A DNA stretch of 64,000 nt. Source: Roseateles oligotrophus (GTDB taxonomy: Bacteria > Pseudomonadota > Gammaproteobacteria > Burkholderiales > Burkholderiaceae_C). Below the pieces are notes generated by a model. The model was given only the letters and a program-made list of their open reading frames with translations. It made no database searches and was not told the origin of the DNA. The first letter of the stretch is position 1. Every line of letters begins with the position of its first letter. Shown here piece by piece: positions 53,584 to 61,796 of this stretch. The stretch is from positions 1 to 64,000 of the forward strand of contig NZ_JACHLP010000011.1 in NCBI RefSeq assembly GCF_014204525.1, read 5' to 3'. The translations under genes were made by a program, and so were the position numbers.

Positions 53584-53589
53584 GGCTCA
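53551..53589. repeat. 39-bp imperfect direct repeat, copy B
   Basis: The counterpart of 52234-52272 in the same orientation, with 4 mismatches. It covers the DUF465 start codon and first codons. Confidence 0.8.
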
Positions 53590-53657
53590 AATTCCTTTGT
53601 TGGAACGGCAAGGGATTGCGGCCCAAGTATTGCACGCAGCCAGGGACAGCCGTCCCC

Positions 53658-54668
53658 CTACTCCCGGTTCCTGAAGGCCAGCCAGCCCGCCACCACGGTG
53701 AAGGTCAGGATGATCAACGCGATGATGGCAAAGCCATGCGGATGGTCGTTCAGCGGGATGCCGCCCACATTCATGCCCAGCATGCCGGCGATGATGTTGA
53801 TGGGCAGGGCCAGCACGGTAACCACGGTCAACGTGAAGACGCTGCGATTGGTCTGCTCGCCCACCTGGGCGGCCATTTCCTCCTGCAGCAGCTTGATGCG
53901 CTCCTGCAGCGCGGCCAGGTCGCGGATGACGATGCTGAACTCCTCGGTGCTCTGGCGCAGCTCGTCCAGATCGTGCGGCCTGACCCAGGGCGGCGGCTGG
54001 CGCAGCAGGCGGAACAAGGCGCCGGGCTCGGGGGCTAACAGCCTTTGCAAGCGTACCAGCACCCGGCGCAGCTTGCCCATATCGGCGCGCTTTTGCTGCA
54101 GATGGCCTTGCAGCAAGGCATCCTCCACCCGGTCCACCTGCAAGGTGGCGTCGCGCACGATGCGCACCAGGACATCGCCCTGGTCCTGCAGCAGATGGTT
54201 GAGCAGGGCGACCGAGGAGTCGAACCGCGCGCCGTCGCGCACCGCCTGGCGCAGGCGGTCGATGGAGCGCAGGGGGTGGACGCGGGCGCTGACGGCCACC
54301 CGGGGCTTGACGTTGAGCCACAGGCTGGCGATCTCGGAGGGGTCGAAGGAAAACTCGAAGGCCACATCGTTGACGACGGCGATCAGATTGTCGGCCGCGT
54401 CCTCGATGCGGGTGGAGCGCGAGCCCTCGCGCAAGGCGTCGAAGAACTCGGGCGGCAGCTCCAGATGCGACTGCATCCATTTCTCGGAAGCGGTGTCGGT
54501 CAGATTGAAGTGCAGCCAGATGAACTCGCCGGGCGTCTGCTGCGGGCTCTGGGACAGCCAGGCCAGGGCCTCGCCCAATTCGATGGCCCGGCCCTGGCCC
54601 TGGGGCGCAAACAAGAATCCGCAGATCAGCGCCCGGTCTTCGGCCGCAAAGGTGTACGCCATCGTCAT
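53658..54668 (-). CDS. CorA/ZntB family divalent metal transporter
   Basis: 336 residues. A large cytoplasmic funnel domain precedes two C-terminal membrane helices. The CorA-superfamily signature GMNVGGIP follows the first helix, nearer ZntB than CorA. Probable zinc or magnesium flux across the inner membrane. ATG 54668 is chosen because GAGG lies just upstream; the longer frame would begin at TTG. Confidence 0.88.
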   Translation of the reverse strand: MTMAYTFAAEDRALICGFLFAPQGQGRAIELGEALAWLSQSPQQTPGEFIWLHFNLTDTASEKWMQSHLELPPEFFDALREGSRSTRIEDAADNLIAVVNDVAFEFSFDPSEIASLWLNVKPRVAVSARVHPLRSIDRLRQAVRDGARFDSSVALLNHLLQDQGDVLVRIVRDATLQVDRVEDALLQGHLQQKRADMGKLRRVLVRLQRLLAPEPGALFRLLRQPPPWVRPHDLDELRQSTEEFSIVIRDLAALQERIKLLQEEMAAQVGEQTNRSVFTLTVVTVLALPINIIAGMLGMNVGGIPLNDHPHGFAIIALIILTFTVVAGWLAFRNRE

Positions 54669-54774
54669 CAAGCCTCGCTCAGATCCTCTTCCAGCGGGCG
54701 ATTCTTGCAGCGAAATATGTCAGGCGCCCACAAGCCCGTCATAAAACCGACTTGCAGGCGGGCTCGATGCCATG

Positions 54775-54808
54775 AAATAAAAAAGGCCGGGGCTTGCGCA
54801 CCGGCCTT
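54775..54808 (-). terminator. rho-independent terminator after the metalloprotease gene
   Basis: An 8-bp stem (AAGGCCGG / CCGGCCTT) with a 10-base loop. On the minus strand it is followed by TTTTTTATTTC, beginning 24 bases after the protease stop codon. Confidence 0.9.
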
Positions 54809-54832
54809 GGTTCTCAGCGATCTTTCAACAAA

Positions 54833-57628
54833 TCAGACGCGCTGCATATTGGCGCGCAGCACCGTGGACAAGGTGTCCAGGCTCTCGGCCAGATGGGCAC
54901 GGGTCTCGACCGAATGGCCGCCCTTGGCCAGGGCGTTCTTCAGATCGGCTTGCAGCTGCACCGCATGCAGACGGGCCAGCGAGTAGGCATCGGCCAGCAC
55001 GCCGGGGCCGCCGCTCTTGGTCAGCACGGACTGCAGGCGCTTCAGATGCTCGCGCTGCAGATTGCGGCGCAGGCGGTCGATCTCGCTGCCGTTCTTGAGC
55101 TCGCTCCAGATCGAGGCGTTCAGCGTGGCATAGACCTCGTTCAGCGAGATCAGGCCCTTGCGCTGCTGCTCCGGCACATAGGAGGGCAGGTCCAGCAGAC
55201 GCATCGCGGTATTGCCGCTCAGCAGGCGATCCAGCGCCACCAGCTGCACGCGGGCCACGGCGGCCGGCACGTTCAGCGGGCCGCCACGGTCCCACTCGTT
55301 GTAGTCGATGGTCAGGGTGGACAGGAACTCGGGGCGGAACTTGAAGCTGTCCGCACTGAACAGGCCGGCGGCCAGGAACTGCAGGGCTTCGCGTTGCTTG
55401 GCGGGCTCCACCGGCTTGAAGCTGGCGCGGCCGGTCGATCCGGGCAGATCACGCAAGGCATGCATGCCGCCGACGTATTTGCCCACCAGCTCGGCCGAGC
55501 GGAACAGCTGGTTGAAGCCGCTGACGATGGAGCGGCGCTGGCGCAGCGGGTCTTCACCAGCCTCGGGCTTGCGGTCCTGCACGCGGGCCCACAGCTCCTT
55601 GGATAGCTTCAGGCGCTTCTTGTAATAAGCCAGCGGGTCGTCGCCCAGATCGAAGCGGTTGGCCAGCGGGTCCATGCCGTCGTAAGGGCCAAAGCCACCG
55701 GCATCGCCGTCGTCCGCATAGGCCAGGGCCGGCTCGGTGCTGCGCGCGGCGATCTTGGCCAGCTCGGCCGCCTCATTGCCCGCGGTGATGGGCTTGTAGG
55801 CGTACTCGATGGCCCAGTAGTCGTAAGCGCCCAGCTGGGTGTTGTTCAGCGTGGTGGGCGCCTCGCCCTGGGCGGCGATGTTGTAGGCGTTGTAGTCCAT
55901 CACCGAACCCGAGATGCCATGGGCTTCGGTATAGGCCTTGTCCTTCAGCTGCGCCTGGCTGACGGTGGTCGAGGCCTTGAAGTTGTGCTTCAGGCCCAGG
56001 GTGTGGCCCACCTCATGCATGATCACATCCTTGATGCGGGCAAAGATGAAGGCATCGGCCTCGGGGCTGTCGGGGGCGATCTCGCCGCGCGCTTCCAGCA
56101 CATCCAGGGCGAAGTCCATCTCGGCGGCGGCTTCCTGGGCGTAGTTGCAATAGGCCTCGGCGCCATGGCCATGGCCGGCGTGCGAGCCGGCCCTGGCCGC
56201 CAGGCTCAGCGGAGTCTGCTGCAGGCCGGCGCTCATGCCGGGGCCCACGTCCTCGCTGATGAAGGCACGGCCGCCGCGCACAAAGATATCGCTCATGCCG
56301 ATGTCGGCGTCGAGGATTTCACCGCTGCGGGGGTCGGCATGGCTGGGGCCGATGGCGAAGCCCACATCGGCGCCGACAAACCAGCGCACCGAGGCGTGGC
56401 CGGCGTCCATATTGTCCCAATCGGCATCGTCGGGCTGCTGCTTGGCGACGACGGCGTTCTTGAAGCCTATCTTCTCGAAGGCCTTGTTCCACTCCACGAT
56501 GCCGGCCTCGACGGCGGGGCGGTACTTGGGCGGAATGTTCTTGTCCATCCAGTAGGTGATGGGCTGCATCGGCTCCGACAGCGCGGCGGCCGGGTCGGCC
56601 TTCTCCAGGCGCCAGCGCTTCACATAGTGCACGCGCGGGTTGGGCTTGGCGTCCTTGCCCAGATCGGTGAAGGTCTCCATGAAATGGCCCAGGCGCGGGT
56701 CGGTCAGGCGCGGGCTCATGGCCTGCTCGGGCAGGGCCGCGAAGCTGTAGACAAAGCTGACGAACATGCTGCGGGGGTCAGGTGTTGCCTGCGGCGGCGT
56801 GGGCAGGGGCACCGGCGGGGCCACCAGCGGCGGCGCGGGGATGCGCGGCGTGGCGTAGTGCATGCGGGCCGTCAGCGTGCTGAGCTTGGCGTCGGCACGG
56901 GCGGCTTCGAAGTAGGAGTTGGCGCGGTCCGGACCGAAGGGGATGCGGTAGACCATCTCCAGGCGGGTGGACAGGCCGGGCAGATCGCCCAGGAACATGC
57001 TGGCGTCGATCAGCACCGACTTGCGCTCGGGGTGCTCGGCGCTGGCCACGGGGCCGGCGGCCAGCAGGCTGGGCGAGAAGGCTTGCTCGACGGCCAGCTT
57101 GGCGCCGCCCTCGGCGCGGAAGGCCGTATTCAGCGCCACCAGCTGGATCTGGTTGCCGATGCGGCGCCATTCCACCAGCTGGTCCATGCCCATCTGGCTG
57201 GCGTACAGGCCACGCTCACCCACGCCGTTAGCGACGTTGACGGTGAACATAAAGGGCTTGCCGATCTTGTCCTTGGGAATTTCCAGCCAGACTTTTTCGT
57301 CCTTGCGCCAGATCGGGAAGAGGCCGTCCTGGCTCTTGGCTTCCTTGATGATGTCGGCAAAGGGCTTGGGCGCCGTCGGGTCGGCGGGCGGGCGCGGGGC
57401 GGCGGCAGCAGCGGCGGGGCCGGCCGGGGCAGCGGGCTTGGCGGCCGCGTTGGCGGCGGGCGCGGCCGCCGGTGTGGCGGCAGGGGCAGCGGACGGAGAG
57501 GCGGCAGCACCGGGCGCCGTGCCCGTGGCGGCACAGGCGCTCAGCAGGGTCACGGCCGCCGCAACGGCGGACAGGCTCAGCAGGCGGCGCGCGCCGGCCG
57601 ACTTGGCATCAGAGGAAAAAACATTCAT
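54833..57628 (-). CDS. exported lipoprotein zinc-dependent metalloprotease (DUF5117/DUF5118 type)
   Basis: 931 residues. Signal with lipobox TLLSAC, then a low-complexity Ala/Pro linker of about 60 residues, then DUF5118/DUF5117-like regions (PFADIIKEAKSQDGLFPI, KVWLEIPKDKIGKPFMF). The catalytic zinc motif HEVGHTLGLKHNF is at mid-protein with a Met-turn candidate GSVMDYNAY. It is a large envelope-associated protease; substrate unknown. ATG 57628 has AGGA upstream and gives the best signal peptide. Confidence 0.88.
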   Translation of the reverse strand: MNVFSSDAKSAGARRLLSLSAVAAAVTLLSACAATGTAPGAAASPSAAPAATPAAAPAANAAAKPAAPAGPAAAAAAPRPPADPTAPKPFADIIKEAKSQDGLFPIWRKDEKVWLEIPKDKIGKPFMFTVNVANGVGERGLYASQMGMDQLVEWRRIGNQIQLVALNTAFRAEGGAKLAVEQAFSPSLLAAGPVASAEHPERKSVLIDASMFLGDLPGLSTRLEMVYRIPFGPDRANSYFEAARADAKLSTLTARMHYATPRIPAPPLVAPPVPLPTPPQATPDPRSMFVSFVYSFAALPEQAMSPRLTDPRLGHFMETFTDLGKDAKPNPRVHYVKRWRLEKADPAAALSEPMQPITYWMDKNIPPKYRPAVEAGIVEWNKAFEKIGFKNAVVAKQQPDDADWDNMDAGHASVRWFVGADVGFAIGPSHADPRSGEILDADIGMSDIFVRGGRAFISEDVGPGMSAGLQQTPLSLAARAGSHAGHGHGAEAYCNYAQEAAAEMDFALDVLEARGEIAPDSPEADAFIFARIKDVIMHEVGHTLGLKHNFKASTTVSQAQLKDKAYTEAHGISGSVMDYNAYNIAAQGEAPTTLNNTQLGAYDYWAIEYAYKPITAGNEAAELAKIAARSTEPALAYADDGDAGGFGPYDGMDPLANRFDLGDDPLAYYKKRLKLSKELWARVQDRKPEAGEDPLRQRRSIVSGFNQLFRSAELVGKYVGGMHALRDLPGSTGRASFKPVEPAKQREALQFLAAGLFSADSFKFRPEFLSTLTIDYNEWDRGGPLNVPAAVARVQLVALDRLLSGNTAMRLLDLPSYVPEQQRKGLISLNEVYATLNASIWSELKNGSEIDRLRRNLQREHLKRLQSVLTKSGGPGVLADAYSLARLHAVQLQADLKNALAKGGHSVETRAHLAESLDTLSTVLRANMQRV

Positions 57629-57823
57629 GCAGACCATCCTTGGACTGTTTGTGAAGGGCCGGGCCCCTGCTGTGAAAAGCGGCGAGCCTGGCTGCAAAGC
57701 CCGCAACTGTCCGCTTTCGCCCGGGCAGCGTCAATGCGTAAATTCGTTGTTCGCCCACCGCTTTCTGCACTCCATCGCATCGGGGCCGGCCGCGCGCCAC
57801 GGGGCCTGCCTACACTGGGCGCC

Positions 57824-58462
57824 ATGAACGCTGATCGTCCCAAGCCCACTCCCGCCGCGGCCCCGGCCGCTCGCGCCAGCCATCTGCTCTATCTGCACGG
57901 TTTTCGCTCCTCGCCCGGCTCGGCCAAGGCCCGACGCATGGCCCGCTGGGTGGGCGAACAGCGCCCGGACCTGCAGTTCCTCTGCCCCCAGCTGCCGCCC
58001 TCGCCCACCGAGGCGATGGCCTTGGTGGCGGCCCTGACGCGGGACTGGCCGCAGGGCGAGGGCCGGGTCCTGATGGGCAGCTCGCTGGGCGGCTTTTACG
58101 CCACCGCGCTGAGCCAAACCCCGGCCTGGGCCCGCAGCCGCGCCGTCTTGCTCAGCCCCGCCGTGGACCCGGCGCGCGATCTGGCCCGCTATATCGGCGA
58201 GCACCGCTGCTGGCAGAACCCGGCGGAGAGCTTCTTCTTCCGCGCCGAGTACGTGGACGAATTGCGTTTGCTCAAGCCCGCCGACTTGCAAGCGCCGGAG
58301 CGCCTGCTGGCCGTGATCGCCAAGGGCGACGAGGTGCTGGACTGGCGCGAGATGCAGGCCCGCTACGCCCAGGGCCCCATCCATCTGCTGGAGGGCTCGG
58401 ACCACGGCTTGTCGGACTTCGACGACTATCTGGCCAAGCTCTGCGGGTTTCTGCGGCTCTGA
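57824..58462 (+). CDS. YqiA/YcfP family esterase
   Basis: A 212-residue alpha/beta hydrolase (UPF0227): LLYLHGFRSSPGSAKA near the N-terminus, nucleophile elbow MGSSLGGFYATAL, catalytic Asp in AKGDEVLDW and His in EGSDHGLSDF. It is a cytoplasmic esterase/thioesterase of unknown substrate. It is divergent from the metalloprotease; the 195-base gap between them holds no clear structure. Confidence 0.88.
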   Translation: MNADRPKPTPAAAPAARASHLLYLHGFRSSPGSAKARRMARWVGEQRPDLQFLCPQLPPSPTEAMALVAALTRDWPQGEGRVLMGSSLGGFYATALSQTPAWARSRAVLLSPAVDPARDLARYIGEHRCWQNPAESFFFRAEYVDELRLLKPADLQAPERLLAVIAKGDEVLDWREMQARYAQGPIHLLEGSDHGLSDFDDYLAKLCGFLRL

Positions 58463-58511
58463 AATGGCGCCAAGCTTTTTAGAACTGCTTGAGTTGAGAT
58501 AGGCTGTCGAC

Positions 58512-58949
58512 ATGAACTCCGCCAGACGCGTTGCCAGACACTGGGGCCGCTGGATCATCAGCGGGCTGGTCGCGGCCTTGCTGTTCATGCAGCTCGCGGT
58601 GGCGGCCTATGCCTGCCCGAAGCTCGACGGCCCGGCTCAGGCCGTGGCCATGCTGGGGGCGGGCACGGCGATGGCGGCCATGCCCGACTGCCAGGCCATG
58701 CCAGGCGGCATGGACGAGGCCTCGCCCCAGCTGTGTCTAGCCCATTGCAGCGCCGACAGCCAAGCAGCACCTTCGGCTCAGGCTCTTGATTTCCACACCC
58801 CGGCCGAGCAGTTGCTCTGGCTGGCCTATGTGCTGCCGGCGGCCTTCGAAGGCGCGGCCTTGGCGGAGCGGCGGGAGGCCAGCACAGCGTCGGCCTCGCC
58901 GCCCGGCTTCCCTGCGCTTTATCTGACGCTTCAGGTCCTTAGGAATTGA
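58512..58949 (+). CDS. Met/Cys/His-containing exported protein of the copper efflux operon
   Basis: 145 residues with an N-terminal membrane/signal segment (WIISGLVAALLFMQLAVAAY). A region with potential soft-metal ligands follows: Met-rich spacing plus Cys and His (MPDCQAMPGGMD, QLCLAHCSAD). It resembles the small variable proteins preceding cusC-like genes in Burkholderiales. I do not recognise a named family with confidence; metal binding is inferred. It is 49 bases beyond the esterase gene and 72 bases before cusC. Confidence 0.6.
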   Translation: MNSARRVARHWGRWIISGLVAALLFMQLAVAAYACPKLDGPAQAVAMLGAGTAMAAMPDCQAMPGGMDEASPQLCLAHCSADSQAAPSAQALDFHTPAEQLLWLAYVLPAAFEGAALAERREASTASASPPGFPALYLTLQVLRN

Positions 58950-59021
58950 CGGTCCGCCTGCAGCCGCTGCGACTCCCGCAGTGGCTGACATGCCGCACCC
59001 ACCGTCTTTCCAAGGACCCTC

Positions 59022-60308
59022 ATGAAAACTATCCCCCCCGGTGTGCCGAAGGCGCACCCCCATGCGCCGCGCCTTGCCGCGCGCCATTTCCCCCTGCTCG
59101 GCGTGCTCGCCCTGGCCACAGGACTGGGCCCCGGCTCAGCGCAGGCGCTGGCTTATCAGGAGGCGCTGGCTCTGGCCGAGCAGCAGAGCCCCGGCCTGAC
59201 AGCCCAGCACTTGCAGCTCGAAGCGGCGGGTGCGGCCCATGGCGCCGCAGCGGCCTTGCCTGATCCCAAGCTGTCGATCGGCCTGGAGAACTTGCCCATC
59301 GGCGGCATGGACCGCTGGAGTCTCACGCGGGACTTCATGACCATGCAGCGCCTGGCCCTGATGCAGGAAGTGCCCAACCAGGCCAAGCGGGAAGCGCGCG
59401 TGCAGCTGGCCCAGGCCCGCTCCGAGCGGGAGCGCGCCGGGCTCGCGCTGCAGCGGCTGCAGATCAGGCAGGCTCTGGGCCAGGCCTGGGTTGCTGCGCA
59501 GTCGGCCGAGCGGCGTCAGGCCCTGCTCGACGCGCTGCTGGCGGAGAACCAGCGCCTGCAGGACAGCCTCCCGGCCCGTGTTGCCGGAGGCAGCGCACAG
59601 GCCGCTGACGTGCTGGCGGCCCGCCAGGAAAACCTGGCCCTGCTGGACCGGCGCGATGAGTTGCAACGCGACACCCGCAAGGCCCGGACGGCCCTGCGGC
59701 GCTGGCTGGGCACACGGGCCGACGAGGCGCTGGACGATGCGCCGCCGCCCTTGGCGATCCCGATCGAGCAGCTGCGTGCCGAGCTGCAGCGCCACGCGGA
59801 GCTGGCGCTTTATCCGGCGCTGCGCGAGGTGGCGGCCGCCGAGCTGCGCGAGGCCCAGGCCGAGTCGCGCGGCGACTGGTCCTGGGAGCTGGCCTACAGC
59901 CGCCGCGGCCGCCAATGGGGTGACATGCTGTCCTTCCAGCTCAGCTTCGATCTGCCCTGGCAGCAGGGGCAGCGCCAGGGGCCGTTGATCCGCGCCAAGC
60001 AGCTGGAGTCGCAGCGCGTCGAGGCCGAGCAGGAGGAGGCCAGCCGGCGGCATCTGCAGGCACTTGAAGAAAGCGTGCTCGAACTGCAGAGCCTGGAGCG
60101 GCAGATCGAGCGCCTGCAATCCGACGGCATGACCCTGGCCGTCGAACGCTCGGCCCTGGCCCTGAGCCGCTACCAGTCCGGCAAGGCCGAGCTGGCTTCG
60201 GTGCTGGCGGCCCGCGCCCAGGTGCTGGAGGCCCGTCTGCGCCTGATCGAGCTGCAAGCCCAGCGGGACGGCCTGCGGGTGCGGCTGAACAGCCTGATTG
60301 CCGATTGA
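59022..60308 (+). CDS. cusC: outer-membrane efflux channel, CusC/TolC family
   Basis: 428 residues. A signal peptide is followed by the two OEP repeats with long coiled-coil helices (Ala/Glu/Arg-rich, residues about 110-230 and 300-415). Motifs: LALAEQQSPGL, LPDPKLSIGLENLPIGG, VLAARQENLALLDRRDEL and SRYQSGKAELASVLAA. It forms the outer-membrane exit of the tripartite metal pump. The CusB-like gene starts 15 bases later. Confidence 0.92.
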   Translation: MKTIPPGVPKAHPHAPRLAARHFPLLGVLALATGLGPGSAQALAYQEALALAEQQSPGLTAQHLQLEAAGAAHGAAAALPDPKLSIGLENLPIGGMDRWSLTRDFMTMQRLALMQEVPNQAKREARVQLAQARSERERAGLALQRLQIRQALGQAWVAAQSAERRQALLDALLAENQRLQDSLPARVAGGSAQAADVLAARQENLALLDRRDELQRDTRKARTALRRWLGTRADEALDDAPPPLAIPIEQLRAELQRHAELALYPALREVAAAELREAQAESRGDWSWELAYSRRGRQWGDMLSFQLSFDLPWQQGQRQGPLIRAKQLESQRVEAEQEEASRRHLQALEESVLELQSLERQIERLQSDGMTLAVERSALALSRYQSGKAELASVLAARAQVLEARLRLIELQAQRDGLRVRLNSLIAD

Positions 60309-60323
60309 GCGGAGAAGACGACG

Positions 60324-61796
60324 ATGAACACGAAGAAACTCCTCGCCGGGCTGAGCTTGATCGCCGCCGGCATCGCCATGGGCTGGGGCGTGGCACGGTG
60401 GCAGGCCGCCCCCACGTCGGCCCAGGCGGCCGCCTCGGTCGAACGGAAGGTGCTGTATTGGTACGACCCCATGGTGCCGACGCAGAAGTTCGAGAAGCCG
60501 GGCAAGTCCCCCTTCATGGACATGGCTTTGCTGCCCAAGTATGCCGATGAGGGTGGCAGTACGGACGCGGCCGGCGTGAGCGTGTCGCCCCAGGCGATCC
60601 AGTCCCTGGGCTTGCGCAGCGCCAGCGTCGAGCAGAAGACCATTGCCGCCAGCGTCGACGTGGTCGGCACGGTGCTGCTCAATGAGCGTGAGGTGAGCCT
60701 GGTGCAGGCCCGCAGTGCCGGCTTTGTCGAGCGGGTCTATGCACGCGCGCCGGGCGATGTGCTCGCGGCGGGCAGCCCGCTGGTGGATCTGCTGCTGCCG
60801 GAATGGGTGTCGGCCCAAGGCGAGTTCCTGGCCGTCAAGGCCTTGCAGGACGCGACGCTGACCCAGGCGGCACGCCAGCGGCTCTTGCTGCTGGGCATGC
60901 CCGAGGCCCTGGTCGCGCAGGTCGAGAGTTCCGGCCTGCCGCAGGGCCGCTACACGGTGACCCTGCCTGGTGGCGGCCTGGTGGCCGAGCTGATGGTGCG
61001 TCAGGGCATGACGGTGTCGGCTGGCATGAGCTTGGCGCGCATCAATGGCCTGGCTTCGGTATGGGTCGATGCCGCGCTCCCCGAGACGCAAAGCGGCCTG
61101 CTGCAGCAAGGCCAGATGGCCGAGCTGCGGCTGGCCGCCTTTCCTGCGGAAGTGTTCAAGGCCCGTGTCATCGCCGTCCTGCCCGAGGCCAGCCCGGAGA
61201 CGCGTACCCTGCGGGTTAGGCTGGAACTGGCGAACCCGGGCTTGCGTTTCAAGCCGGGTATGTCGGGGCAGGTGCGCCTGGCCGGCCGCGAGCAGAGCGC
61301 GTTGCTGCTGCCCAGCGAGGCGGTGATCCGGACCGGCAAGCGTGCCCTCGTCTATCTCGTCGAGGGGCCGGGGCGATTCCGCCCGGTGGACGTCCAGCTC
61401 GGCGCCGAGATCGGCGATAAGCTGGTGCTGCTGCGCGGGCTGAACGCCGGCCAGCAGGTGGTGGCCTCGGCCCAGTTCCTGATCGACTCGGAGGCCAGCC
61501 TGCAGGGGGTGTTACCGCAGCAGAGCGTCGCCGCCATACCGGCCGCTTCCGCTCCCGCCAGCGCGGCCGTGGCCTCGTTCACGGTCCGTGGCCTCATCGA
61601 GGCGCTGTCGGCCACCGAGATGACGCTGGCGCATGAGGCCGTGCCGGCGCTGCAATGGCCGCCCATGACCATGGGGTTCAAGCTGGCGAAGCCGAGGCTG
61701 GCGGCGGGCTTCAAGCCCGGGCAGCCGGTGCGCGTCGCCTTCATCCAGCGGGGGGACGACTATGTGATCACCGCCGTCGAGGGGGTGTCGCCATGA
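60324..61796 (+). CDS. cusB: membrane fusion protein CusB with C-terminal CusF-like domain
   Basis: 490 residues. After a membrane anchor comes the heavy-metal-binding motif [19 protein letters not shown] followed by FMDM. The adaptor barrel/lipoyl region follows ([19 protein letters not shown]). The C-terminal 75 residues form a CusF-like domain with His, Trp and two Met ([16 protein letters not shown]), the copper ligands of CusF. It links CusA to CusC and hands Cu(I)/Ag(I) to the pump. Its stop overlaps the cusA start (ATGA). Confidence 0.93.
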   Translation: MNTKKLLAGLSLIAAGIAMGWGVARWQAAPTSAQAAASVERKVLYWYDPMVPTQKFEKPGKSPFMDMALLPKYADEGGSTDAAGVSVSPQAIQSLGLRSASVEQKTIAASVDVVGTVLLNEREVSLVQARSAGFVERVYARAPGDVLAAGSPLVDLLLPEWVSAQGEFLAVKALQDATLTQAARQRLLLLGMPEALVAQVESSGLPQGRYTVTLPGGGLVAELMVRQGMTVSAGMSLARINGLASVWVDAALPETQSGLLQQGQMAELRLAAFPAEVFKARVIAVLPEASPETRTLRVRLELANPGLRFKPGMSGQVRLAGREQSALLLPSEAVIRTGKRALVYLVEGPGRFRPVDVQLGAEIGDKLVLLRGLNAGQQVVASAQFLIDSEASLQGVLPQQSVAAIPAASAPASAAVASFTVRGLIEALSATEMTLAHEAVPALQWPPMTMGFKLAKPRLAAGFKPGQPVRVAFIQRGDDYVITAVEGVSP

